Source of the DNA: Plut-88900 sp963668115
Lineage (GTDB): Bacteria > Chloroflexota > Dehalococcoidia > Plut-88900
Assembly: GCA_963668115.1 (NCBI GenBank)
Contig: OY764147.1
Span: 1,054,001 to 1,118,000, forward strand
Reading direction: 5' to 3'
DNA: 64,000 bases
Shown: piece after piece, positions 16,374 through 23,404 of the stretch
Numbering within the stretch: the stretch's first letter is position 1
Layout: each line of letters opens with the position of its first letter
Program-made: the position numbers and the translations under genes
Notes under the pieces: generated by a model
What the model saw: only the letters and a program-made list of their open reading frames with translations
What the model was told of the DNA's origin: nothing
Databases searched by the model: none

Positions 16374-17348
16374 CTAACGCGTCTCCCGACGCGCTATCCA
16401 CCTCGGCTGGTCGCAGATGTCGCCCAGGAACTCCATCACCGTGTGGGCGGCCAGGTAGGACGTTACGCCCGTGCCTACGTCCAGTTGCGGGTTCACCTCG
16501 CACAGGTCGAAGCCTACAACGTCGGCGTGCTCTGCAATGACCTTAAGAGTTCTCTTGAGCTCCTCGTACATCATGCCGTTGGGCTCCGCGGAGACACAGC
16601 CCGGCACCAGGCTCATGTCCAGCACGTCGATGTCTATGGTCACGTAGACCTTGGCCTCGGGGGGCAACTCCTCCACCAGGTCCTTGTACCCGACATCCCG
16701 GAACTCCTCCATGCTCACGATGCGGTTGCCGTCCCGGAAGGAGTCGTCCACGTACTGTTTAACGTTGCGCACGCTCCGGATCCCGACCTGGAATATCGAC
16801 TCCACGTTGTCCATAGCGTTGATATGCCGGAGGGCATGGCCGTTGGTGTACTCGAACCCGTGCATGAAAGGCGAGTAGTCGATGTGCGCATCGAAGTGGA
16901 AGACGTAGATGGGCTCCTCGTAGGCCCGCACTACGGGAAATGTGATGGCGTGGTCGCCGCCCAGGACCACCGGCATCGCGCCCCTTTCAAGGACCTTCCT
17001 CGTCATGGCTGTGATGTTGTAGAAGGAGTCCTCTGCATTGGTCGGAATTATCGGCGCGTCGCCCACGTCCGCTATGCGCCCGTTCTTCATCTCGTACTCC
17101 AGGTACTCCTTGTTCTCCGAGAAGTTGTAGAAACCCTCCTGCCCGAACCTCATGGAGTGCTGGCGGATGCTCTGCGGTGCGAACCTAGCCCCGCCCATGA
17201 ACGGCGAACCCTCGTCCGTCGGGGCGCCCATAACGGCAATATCGGCTTCCAGCTGGTCGAGGTCCGTCACAATCCTGGACCTCAAAAAGGATGGTATCCC
17301 GCTGAACGGCCATATCTTCGGGCCCCGGTACATGTCTTGCTGTGCCAT
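16374..17348 (-). CDS. Ureohydrolase (agmatinase/guanidino-acid hydrolase family)
   Basis: The 324-residue protein has all the dinuclear manganese ligands of the arginase/agmatinase fold. These are His in VLGGDHAITFP (about 128), Asp-His-Asp in HFDAHIDYSPF, and Asp-Asp in TIDIDVLDMSLVPG. The overall layout, from GAPTDEGSPFMGGARFAPQSIR to GFDLCEVNPQLD, is that of agmatinases and related guanidino hydrolases, which release urea. The exact substrate cannot be read from sequence; family members also act on guanidinobutyrate, guanidinopropionate and others. It lies upstream of a convergent M24 hydrolase and is followed on the same strand order by an amidohydrolase, suggesting use of nitrogen-rich compounds. 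Confidence 0.88.
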   Translation of the reverse strand: MAQQDMYRGPKIWPFSGIPSFLRSRIVTDLDQLEADIAVMGAPTDEGSPFMGGARFAPQSIRQHSMRFGQEGFYNFSENKEYLEYEMKNGRIADVGDAPIIPTNAEDSFYNITAMTRKVLERGAMPVVLGGDHAITFPVVRAYEEPIYVFHFDAHIDYSPFMHGFEYTNGHALRHINAMDNVESIFQVGIRSVRNVKQYVDDSFRDGNRIVSMEEFRDVGYKDLVEELPPEAKVYVTIDIDVLDMSLVPGCVSAEPNGMMYEELKRTLKVIAEHADVVGFDLCEVNPQLDVGTGVTSYLAAHTVMEFLGDICDQPRWIARRETR

Positions 17349-17402
17349 CTTCTAGTCCTTTATGTTGAGTCCGAGTCGCCGGTCAGCGGTCCAAAAGTCA
17401 AG

Positions 17403-18482
17403 CTAGTTCGCACTGAACCCGTAGAGCGAGGCAGCGTTGGAGCTCACTATCATCTGCTTGTGCTCCTCCTCCACCCCGACAAACTGCCTGTCTATCGCCT
17501 CCCGGGAGTGGGGCCACGTGCCCTCATGGTGGGGATAGTCGTTGCCCCACAGCAGGCACCCGGCGCCCGTGAAGGAGATATTGGCCAGCCCGACGGCGTC
17601 CTCGCCGAAGGTGGCGTAGCCCTGCCGACGGAAGTAGTCGCTGGGCTTCATGTCCAGCTTGGGCCGCACGTACATGTGGTGCTTGTCCGCACCCTCGTCC
17701 ATGGCGAGCATGTTCCAGGCAATCCACCCTATCCCCGACTCCACGATCACGAACTTCATGTTCGGGTACTTCATCAGCACGCCGGAGGAGCATAGGTACG
17801 TGACCACGTCTATCCCGTCTACCAGCGCCCCTATCACGTAGTTGATAATCGCCCCACCCGGCCCCCTTTCGATACGAGGGTCCCGACCGCTGCTGATGTG
17901 GAAATTCGCAGGCACGCCCACTTCTTCGATTGCCGCCCAAAGAGGGTCATATTCCGGTCGGTTGTAGGGGACGGTGGGCTTGCTGGGCAGGAACATGGAC
18001 CCCAGCCCCATCTTCGCCGTCCGGTACACCTCGTCCACTGCTCCTTCAATGTCCAGCACGGGAATCAGCGCCGCCAGTGCAAACCTGTCCCTGTACCCCC
18101 CGAAAAGCTCGGCGGCCCAGTCGTTGTAAGTGCGGGCGGCGGCAAGCTGGAAGCCGGGATCGGGAGAGGCTGTCAACTCCAGGCCGTAGTTGGGATAGAT
18201 CACCTCGCCTGCTACACCGTCCGTATCCTGGGCCTCGAGCCTGACCTTGACATCCCACCCATCCTCGACGGCGTTCTCCCGGAGCAAGTCGTCCTTGTCC
18301 ATCTCTTCGGTGCCCAGTTCCACGCGCCTCGGGCGCATTCCGTCCCGGATTTCCAGGAGCTTGCCGTCTACGACTTTTCGGTGCGGGGCCTTGTGTCGGA
18401 ACTCCGCAGGCATCCTCTCCTGCCACATGCTCAGCGGCTCGTTCACGTGGGAGTCCGCAGAAATCAGCTTGTAGTCCATCAT
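17403..18482 (-). CDS. Amidohydrolase family 2 (ACMSD-like) metal-dependent hydrolase
   Basis: The 359-residue protein starts KLISADSHVNEP, the DxHxxE-type metal motif of the amidohydrolase_2 family. Later ligands are suggested by NFHISSG (about 190) and the C-terminal WGNDYPHHEGTWPHS. The family includes decarboxylases such as ACMSD and hydrolases of ring-cleavage products. The reaction here cannot be assigned. It is the middle of a minus-strand series (amidase, CoA-transferase, amidohydrolase, ureohydrolase) whose short gaps suggest joint expression. Such proteins are often found near Rieske oxygenases and CoA-transferases in Chloroflexota. Confidence 0.85.
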   Translation of the reverse strand: MMDYKLISADSHVNEPLSMWQERMPAEFRHKAPHRKVVDGKLLEIRDGMRPRRVELGTEEMDKDDLLRENAVEDGWDVKVRLEAQDTDGVAGEVIYPNYGLELTASPDPGFQLAAARTYNDWAAELFGGYRDRFALAALIPVLDIEGAVDEVYRTAKMGLGSMFLPSKPTVPYNRPEYDPLWAAIEEVGVPANFHISSGRDPRIERGPGGAIINYVIGALVDGIDVVTYLCSSGVLMKYPNMKFVIVESGIGWIAWNMLAMDEGADKHHMYVRPKLDMKPSDYFRRQGYATFGEDAVGLANISFTGAGCLLWGNDYPHHEGTWPHSREAIDRQFVGVEEEHKQMIVSSNAASLYGFSAN

Positions 18483-18539
18483 TCCCCGCTCCTTTCAATC
18501 CCCGCTCAACCGGTCACTCTCGAAGTATAGGCGTCCAGT

Positions 18540-19748
18540 TTATCCGAATGCCCCTTCTTCCTTCAATCGGGCGACCTCTTCCGCGCTGTACCCCCCGACA
18601 CCCCTCATCACCTCTTCATTGTGCTCACCCAGACCCGGCGCCGCCGAAACCCGACCCACCGGCGTTCCTGAAAACGCCAGCGGCACCCCCGCCGAGGCCA
18701 TCCTTCCCCGGGTCGGGTGGTCTACGTCGACGATGTAGTTGTTAGCCCGGGCCTGGGGATCGGCGGCAAGCTCAGCCGTTGAGTTGACCGGCGAGTAGGC
18801 CATTTCCAGACCTGCATCCTTGAGTGTATCCACCCATTCGGCCAGGGTTTTCTTGGCGAAAATCTTGTCCAGTTGGCCCATCAGGCCCGCCCAGTTCTCA
18901 TCCTGTGGCGATGTCGCCGCCAATCCCTCCGCTCCGATGGCGCGGCAGAACTCGCCCCACCAGCGGTCGGGGTCCGGTTCGCAGAACATGATCCATCGGC
19001 CGTCGGCGCACTGGTACCAGTTGTAGAGCAGGCTCGCGCTCTTCGACCTGTCGTTCCTGGCATGCAGCGGCGAACCCTCTCCCGCCGGCAGGTTCAAGTC
19101 CGGGAACCTCTCCGACCACAGCGCATAGTTCACCGCCCCGTGCTGGAAGTGCATCGCGCTCCCCAGCAGCGACCCTTGCACCATCTGCCCTCGACCCGTC
19201 CGCTCCCGACTCACCAGCGCCGCCAGGATGCCGTAGGTCATCACTGTGGCCGTGGTCTGGTCGAAGAGACCGCCTTCCAGGAGCAGAGGCTCGGCTTCCA
19301 GCCCTCCGCTCACAATGGATGTGAATCCGCTTCGTGCTTGGACAAGGGCCTCGAATGCCCGCCGGTCCTTGTCCTTGCCCATCGGCCCCCAGGCTCCGAC
19401 CTGGCCGTAGACCAGCCTGCTGTTTATCCCCGAAAGAGTCTCGTAGTCCGCGCCCAGGCGTTCCAGCAAGGCAGGCGGGAAGTTCGATACAAAGATGTCG
19501 GCCTTACCGATGAGCCGGTGCAGCGCCTCTCTGCCCGAATCGGTTTTCAGGTCGAGGGTCACGCTCTTTTTGCTCCGGTTCACCGCGTCGAACCAGAAGG
19601 TGCCCCGGGAGCGGGTGGGATCTCCACCGTCGGGGCGTTCGATCTTGATTACCTCGGCCCCGAGGTCCCCCAGTATGTACCCGATGGGAGGCCCGACGTG
19701 TATCACCGCCATCTCTACGACTCTTATTCCATCTAACGGTCCCGGCAT
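18540..19748 (-). CDS. CaiB/BaiF family CoA-transferase
   Basis: The 402-residue class III CoA-transferase starts PLDGIRVVEMAVIHVGPPIGYILGDLGAEVIKIERPDGGDP, the standard CoA-binding N-terminus. The catalytic aspartate region is LEGGLFDQTTATVMTYGILAAL and is followed by RTGRGQMVQGSLLGSAM, so the nucleophile appears present. Enzymes of this family move CoA between carboxylic acids such as carnitine, formate/oxalate, bile acids or succinate. The acid used here is unknown. It begins 22 bases after the amidase stop on the same strand. Confidence 0.9.
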   Translation of the reverse strand: MPGPLDGIRVVEMAVIHVGPPIGYILGDLGAEVIKIERPDGGDPTRSRGTFWFDAVNRSKKSVTLDLKTDSGREALHRLIGKADIFVSNFPPALLERLGADYETLSGINSRLVYGQVGAWGPMGKDKDRRAFEALVQARSGFTSIVSGGLEAEPLLLEGGLFDQTTATVMTYGILAALVSRERTGRGQMVQGSLLGSAMHFQHGAVNYALWSERFPDLNLPAGEGSPLHARNDRSKSASLLYNWYQCADGRWIMFCEPDPDRWWGEFCRAIGAEGLAATSPQDENWAGLMGQLDKIFAKKTLAEWVDTLKDAGLEMAYSPVNSTAELAADPQARANNYIVDVDHPTRGRMASAGVPLAFSGTPVGRVSAAPGLGEHNEEVMRGVGGYSAEEVARLKEEGAFG

Positions 19749-19770
19749 TGTTCTTCTCCCAATCGAGCTA

Positions 19771-21171
19771 CTAGTTGGCTATATCTGGAACTTTGTCACC
19801 CCACGGCTTTGCCCTCTCCAGCGCCGCCGAGGCCCGCAGCACGCTCATCTCATCCCCCCACCTCCCCACCACCTGCAGCCCTATCGGCATCCCGTCGGAC
19901 GAAAACCCGCATGGCACACTTGCCGCCGGATTCCCCGACAAGTTGAAGCTTGCCGTGAAGGGAGTCGCTCCCCAAAGCTTGTTGACCCGTTGGCCCATGA
20001 TGTCTATCGGGCGCTCCCCGATCCGGTAGGCAGGGACGGCAGTGGTGGGAGTCAACAACAAGTCATAGTCCTCGAAGAAGTCCTCCATGCGGGCCCGGAA
20101 CTTCCACAGCTTGGACATGGCCCGTGCATAGTCCGCACCCGTCGCCCGGCTCCCCGCCTCGATGGTCGACTTTACGTAGCCCATCAGCTCGTCGGCGTGA
20201 CTCTCCAATAGCGCGCCCGAAGCCACGTAGTCTTCCACTATCACTATCGTCCCGAATATCTCAAACGGCGCCCCCGACTCCGGCGTGGCGTCCTCCAGCG
20301 TGCAACCCATGTCTTCGAACAACTCGGCAGCCTGCCTTGCAATGGACAGCACCTCGGGATCGACCATCCCGAAGCCCAGGTCGGAGCTCCATGCGATCCT
20401 CAGGCCCTTCAAGTCTCCGTCCATCCCTTCCTGGAAGTCCGGCGGCGTCGACCGGATGGACAGGCTGTCCCCCGAGTCGTGACCCGCTATCAGATTGAGC
20501 ATTAGGGCCGAGTCTCGTACCGTCCGGCTCATGGGGCCGGGATCGGAGAACAGCGACCAGCCGTTGTCACGAGTCGGGACCCGACCATGCGTGGCCTTGA
20601 TGCCGTACACCCCACAGAAGGACGAGGGAATTCTGATCGAACCGCCGCCGTCGCTTCCCGTGGCCAGGGGGCACATAAGCGAGGCCAACGCCGCCCCCGA
20701 CCCCCCACTGGAACCTCCGCTCGTTCTGGAGGTGTCCCACGGGTTCCGGCAGTCGTCGCCCAGCCGGTTCTCCGTACTCGTCGACTCCCCAAACTCCGGG
20801 GTGTTGGTCTTCCCCAGGACAATCGCCCCGGCCCTCTTCAGCCGCTCCACGATTATCGAATCCTGGTCCGGCACCCAGTCCTTGTACACCAACGACCCCA
20901 GCGTTGTCCTGATGCCTTTGGTCGGCTCCAGGTCCTTCACCGCCACGGGAATCCCGTGAAGAGGCGGTGCGTCGGGGCCCGCGCTACTCTCAGCCTCCCT
21001 CGCCGACTCCATCGCCTCGTCACCACAAACCGTGAGAAAGGCGTTGAGTGTCGGGTTCAGGGCATCTATTTGCCGAAGGCACGCCTCCGTAAGTTCAACC
21101 GGAGACAGCTTGCGTGACGCGATGAGTTGGGCAAGGTCAGTGGTGTCTTTACTGAGCAGGTCTTCAGTCAT
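19771..21171 (-). CDS. Amidase (amidase signature family)
   Basis: The 466-residue protein has the Ser-cisSer-Lys triad of the amidase signature family. Lys is in GIPVAVKDLEPT (about 80), the cis-Ser in TSGGSSGGSGAAL (about 155), and the nucleophilic Ser in GSDGGGSIRIPSS (about 178). It hydrolyses a carboxamide to acid plus ammonia. It resembles GatA in fold, but its context is catabolic. A downstream CoA-transferase could activate the acid produced. I do not call it gatA because gatB is 11 kb away in another operon and the amidotransferase-specific features cannot be confirmed by eye. Confidence 0.87.
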   Translation of the reverse strand: MTEDLLSKDTTDLAQLIASRKLSPVELTEACLRQIDALNPTLNAFLTVCGDEAMESAREAESSAGPDAPPLHGIPVAVKDLEPTKGIRTTLGSLVYKDWVPDQDSIIVERLKRAGAIVLGKTNTPEFGESTSTENRLGDDCRNPWDTSRTSGGSSGGSGAALASLMCPLATGSDGGGSIRIPSSFCGVYGIKATHGRVPTRDNGWSLFSDPGPMSRTVRDSALMLNLIAGHDSGDSLSIRSTPPDFQEGMDGDLKGLRIAWSSDLGFGMVDPEVLSIARQAAELFEDMGCTLEDATPESGAPFEIFGTIVIVEDYVASGALLESHADELMGYVKSTIEAGSRATGADYARAMSKLWKFRARMEDFFEDYDLLLTPTTAVPAYRIGERPIDIMGQRVNKLWGATPFTASFNLSGNPAASVPCGFSSDGMPIGLQVVGRWGDEMSVLRASAALERAKPWGDKVPDIAN

Positions 21172-21399
21172 GCCTCGGGTATCCTTTTGAATTGGCCCTT
21201 ATGACCGCCACAGAAAGGTCGAGGCGATTATAGGAACCGCCCGACAACACGGTCAAGAAACCCCACCACCTTCCCATTATTCCGTCATTCCCGAGTAAAG
21301 CCTGCCCCCGAGAAGTCGGGGGGGGAATCCATCCCCGGGGTGGGGCAGGGCGGCCCGCGTCTCCCCTCCAACCCCACACCCCCATCATCCCCACCCACC
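21172..21399. other. Noncoding C-rich upstream region with a nested repeat
   Basis: No gene is supported here. The stretch upstream of the amidase is low in complexity and C-rich, and contains one GTCATTCCC-type repeat (listed separately). No promoter for the amidase stands out. Confidence 0.4.
21283..21334. repeat. GTCATTCCC/GGGAATCC inverted repeat, copy A (with internal hairpin)
   Basis: CGTCATTCCC (21283-21292) and GGGAATCCATCC (21323-21334) flank an inner hairpin, CCCCCGA (21305-21311) with TCGGGGG (21316-21322). The outer arms ATTCCC and GGGAAT match the other three copies in the window. The form recalls the dRS3-type intergenic repeats known from Neisseria and many other bacteria. Confidence 0.7.
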
Positions 21400-21427
21400 C
21401 TACACCGTCATCCCCGCCTCTTTAACT

Positions 21428-21457
21428 CGTCATTCCCACGGAGGTGGGAATCCATCC
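21428..21457. repeat. GTCATTCCC/GGGAATCC inverted repeat, copy B
   Basis: ATTCCCAC (21432-21439) and GTGGGAAT (21444-21451) form a perfect 8-bp hairpin with loop GGAG, embedded in the family consensus CGTCATTCCC ... GGGAATCCATCC. It sits at the upstream edge of duplicated element copy 1. Confidence 0.8.
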
Positions 21458-21664
21458 CTCCTGAATAATCACCTGCATCCTAGCACTACACCCCCTCCCG
21501 CTTGCCTAGCCCTACACACCAACCCCCGTGTCATTCCGATGCCCCGCGAGGTCGAAGATGTCGAAGATGTGCCTTGGGCGTGCGCCGTGCTGAAAGTCCG
21601 CCTTTGGCGGAGCGTGAATCTGGGGTGGGAATCGGGGGAATTCCCCCCCCCCAAACCCGTACAT

Positions 21665-21697
21665 TTGCTTGACACACCTGAGCAACGGCGCTATCAT
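21665..21697 (+). promoter_or_regulatory. Sigma70 promoter of structured RNA copy 1, with overlapping palindrome
   Basis: TTGACA (21669-21674) is a perfect -35. It is followed by 17 bases and TATCAT (21692-21697). The arms TTGCT (21665-21669) and AGCAA (21681-21685) form an inverted repeat overlapping the -35, a plausible operator. The same arrangement is conserved in copy 2. Predicted transcription start is near 21704. Confidence 0.8.
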
Positions 21698-21703
21698 GCC
21701 CTG

Positions 21704-22260
21704 TGTCCGAACAAATACTCTCGTTATCAAAGGAGGAACCAAAAACCCAGGGAAGCCCACCCGACCCCACACGGGTCCCGTCCCCCTTCCCTGTCCATCC
21801 AGGCGATGGATGGTCCATCGACTCATCACGGGCAGGCCCTCTCTCATAGAGACCCTACCCAACACGCCCCCTGATGGGGGTACTTGCGTAACCGGCATTG
21901 TCCTTGCCGGTTAACAAGAACGGCCCCACTTTGTCGGGCTCAGGGCCTTAGAGCCCTTGCGGGACTCCATCATCGCAGTCATATGCGATGAAAGCGGGTT
22001 CGGCGCTCCCTCCTCATACGGGGGTGGAGCGCCATGTGACTCCACGCCGTCACCATAGACGGCGGAAGCGGGTTCGCGTTCCCTGCTCATGGAGCGGTGG
22101 AACGCATGCGACTCCACCGTCGTCGCTGTAGACGGCGGAAGCGGGTTCGCGCTCCGCCTTGTTGAGAGGCGGAGCGCCACTGGTATACGGGCATGGCCCC
22201 ACGCCGAGACCCTCTCGGTCGCCCCCGGAACCAACTTGAAAATCTATGGGGCTGCGCAGG
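21704..22260 (+). ncRNA. Candidate large structured RNA, copy 1
   Basis: Downstream of a strong promoter there is no credible protein frame but a dense series of hairpins. GGAGG (21732-21736) is followed by no start codon. CAGGGAAG (21748-21755) pairs with CTTCCCTG (21786-21793), enclosing ACCCG/CGGGT. TCCATC (21794-21799) pairs with GATGGA (21805-21810). These three features are conserved in copy 2. Then come CCCCC/GGGGG (21867-21880), TAACCGGCA/TGCCGGTTA (21889-21913), GGGCTC/GAGCCC (21936-21956), three tandem two-hairpin units (21963-22177) and CCGAGA/TCTCGG (22204-22218). The 3' end is uncertain, since no T-rich terminator was found. I do not recognise the RNA as SRP, RNase P, tmRNA, 6S or a riboswitch. 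Confidence 0.6.
21963..22182 (+). repeat. Three tandem 72-75-nt units with covarying hairpins
   Basis: Units begin at GACTCC 21963, 22038 and 22110. Each reads GACTCCA, hairpin A, AAGCGGGTTC, hairpin B. Hairpin A stems are TCATCGCA/TGCGATGA, CGCCGTC/GACGGCG and CCGTCGTC/GACGGCGG, each with a 6-base loop (GTCATA, ACCATA, GCTGTA). Hairpin B stems are GGCGCTCC/GGAGCGCC, GCGTTCC/GGAACGC and GCGCTCCGCCT/AGGCGGAGCGC, with longer inner pairing; the first two have a bulged T. AAGCGGGTTC is identical in all three (21992-22001, 22066-22075, 22139-22148). Stems differ while complementarity is kept, which points to selected RNA structure. Confidence 0.85.
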
Positions 22261-22382
22261 CCGGCCACCCGCCCCCTGCCTACGAGTCTGGACCTACATC
22301 GCCAACCCCCTCCAAAACAGACCCAATGCAAACCCAAACCCCCCAACCGAACAACCTCTCCTCCTTCCTCCCCTCTTATTAC

Positions 22383-22414
22383 CGTCATTCCGGCCCCCGA
22401 GCCGGAATCCATCC
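22383..22414. repeat. GTCATTCC/GGAATCC inverted repeat, copy C
   Basis: ATTCCGGC (22387-22394) and GCCGGAAT (22401-22408) form a perfect 8-bp stem with loop CCCCGA-like, in the context CGTCATTCC ... GGAATCCATCC. The inner arm bases differ from copy B but still pair, as expected for a hairpin family. Confidence 0.75.
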
Positions 22415-22456
22415 CGGATGTGGGGATGGGTGGGGGTTCCCTCCCCGCTCCTTAAA

Positions 22457-22586
22457 CAATCAAAACAGTGCCTGAAATCGCAAAACAATCAAAAACCCAC
22501 CCCCCCCCGACACCGCGAAAAACTTTTCCCACCCTCCAGGCGTCGTTCAATCAAAACAGCTACGCGTTCAATCAACGTTCAATCAA
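22457..22586 (+). promoter_or_regulatory. Five direct CAATCAA repeats upstream of the lut promoter
   Basis: CAATCAA occurs at 22457-22463, 22486-22492, 22548-22554, 22569-22575 and 22580-22586. The last three are extended to GTTCAATCAA. They lie 27-156 bases upstream of the lut -35 element. This looks like an array of activator or repressor sites. The cognate regulator is not in the window. Confidence 0.5.
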
Positions 22587-22612
22587 ACCTCCCCGCGGAC
22601 GACACTCCCCAT

Positions 22613-22641
22613 TTGTACCCCCCACACCCCGACACTATAAT
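22613..22641 (+). promoter_or_regulatory. lutA: Sigma70 promoter of lutABC
   Basis: TTGTAC (22613-22618), 17 bases, then a perfect TATAAT (22636-22641). The first ATG of lutA is at 22653, only 12 bases after the -10, so the mRNA would have almost no leader and may be translated leaderless. Confidence 0.75.
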
Positions 22642-22652
22642 TGGAACCCGCC

Positions 22653-23390
22653 ATGCCTGAACCCGAGCCCCGCGCCTCCATCTTCATCACCTGCCTCGTG
22701 GACCAGTTCTACCCCCAGGTCGGCGAGGCTATGGTCAAAGTGCTCAGAGATCAGGGCGTGCAGCTCTCCTTCCCCCGGGCCCAGACCTGCTGCGGCCAGC
22801 CCGCCTTCAATGCCGGCTTCCAGTCCGAGGCCCGGGACCTCGCCAAACGCTTCATCTCCATCTTCGACGGCGGCTCCTACGTCGTGGCCCCTTCCGGCTC
22901 CTGCACCTCCATGGTCCGTGTCTTCTATCCCGACCTCTTCAAAGACGACCCCGCAATGCTGGAAAAGGCCCAGGCCTTCGGCGCCCGCACCTACGAATTC
23001 TCCGAGTTCCTCGTAAAGGTGCTCGGTGTCACGGATGTCGGAGCGTCGCATGCAGGCTCGGTAGCCTATCACCCTTCATGTCACCTTCTGCGGGAGCTCA
23101 ACGTCCGGTCCGAACCTGGGCAACTTCTCCAAAACGTGAAGGACATAGAGATCAAGGACCTGCCCGACGCAGAGCAGTGCTGCGGTTTCGGGGGCTCCTT
23201 CGCCGTAAAGTACCCCCACATCTCCGGCTCCATCCTTGAGCGCAAATTGGACTGCGTCCGCAAGTCGGGCACCGACACCCTCGTCGCCAACGACGCCGGG
23301 TGCCTGATGCACATGGCCGGGGGCCTCAAACGCCAGAAAATCCCGGTCCAGGCCCGACACATCGCCGAGATCCTCGCGTCCAGGGAGTAG
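22653..23390 (+). CDS. lutA: L-lactate utilisation Fe-S oxidoreductase subunit LutA
   Basis: The 245-residue protein has two CCG domains, with RAQTCCGQPAFNAGF (about 45) and DAEQCCGFGGSFAVKYP (about 175). It also has SGSCTSMV and AVAYHPSCHLLRELN-type segments that complete the iron-sulfur ligand sets. This is the LutA/GlpC-like layout. With LutB and LutC it oxidises L-lactate to pyruvate in the cytoplasm or at the membrane face. I use ATG 22653; an in-frame TTG at 22641 overlaps the -10 box and is unlikely. No ribosome-binding site is visible. Confidence 0.93.
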   Translation: MPEPEPRASIFITCLVDQFYPQVGEAMVKVLRDQGVQLSFPRAQTCCGQPAFNAGFQSEARDLAKRFISIFDGGSYVVAPSGSCTSMVRVFYPDLFKDDPAMLEKAQAFGARTYEFSEFLVKVLGVTDVGASHAGSVAYHPSCHLLRELNVRSEPGQLLQNVKDIEIKDLPDAEQCCGFGGSFAVKYPHISGSILERKLDCVRKSGTDTLVANDAGCLMHMAGGLKRQKIPVQARHIAEILASRE

Positions 23391-23404
23391 CCCAAGCCTC
23401 ACAA

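Larger units (their letters stand above)
21400..21816 (+). repeat. Duplicated intergenic element, copy 1 (conserved part)
   Basis: This segment and 36880-37151 are homologous and were aligned by eye. They share the pyrimidine-rich CCTTTAACCCGTCATTCCC approach, the inverted repeat plus AATAATCACCT, a promoter block, a GGAGGAACCAAAA block and a two-hairpin leader ending GGTCCA. Identity in the last ~160 bases is about 85 percent by eye. Copy 1 contains an extra ~160-base insertion (about 21480-21640) that starts with TGTCATTCCGA and ends with GAATCTGGGGTGGGAAT, which looks like a second repeat family. No protein frame is conserved, because a one-base indel in the leader breaks it. Confidence 0.75.
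22261..22612. other. Noncoding C-rich region upstream of lutABC
   Basis: No gene is supported. The stretch contains one GTCATTCC-type inverted repeat (22383-22414), C-rich tracts, and five direct CAATCAA repeats (listed separately), leading to the lut promoter. Confidence 0.4.

Noticed and set aside
16368..17795. Long plus-strand frame opposite the ureohydrolase and amidohydrolase
   Set aside because: It lies antisense to two well-supported genes, is rich in residues typical of shadow frames in GC-rich DNA, and shows no domain.
19771..21171. The amidase as GatA partner of gatB
   Set aside because: It lies in a catabolic minus-strand series far from gatB, with no gatC nearby. The family fold alone does not make it GatA.
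21992..22148. AAGCGGGTTC boxes taken as tRNA T-loop remnants
   Set aside because: GGGTTCG resembles a T arm, but no acceptor, D arm or anticodon arm can be built around any copy.
21963..22182. Tandem units read as a CRISPR array
   Set aside because: The units have two conserved single-stranded boxes and variable but self-complementary stems. There is no identical repeat with unrelated spacers, and no cas gene is nearby.
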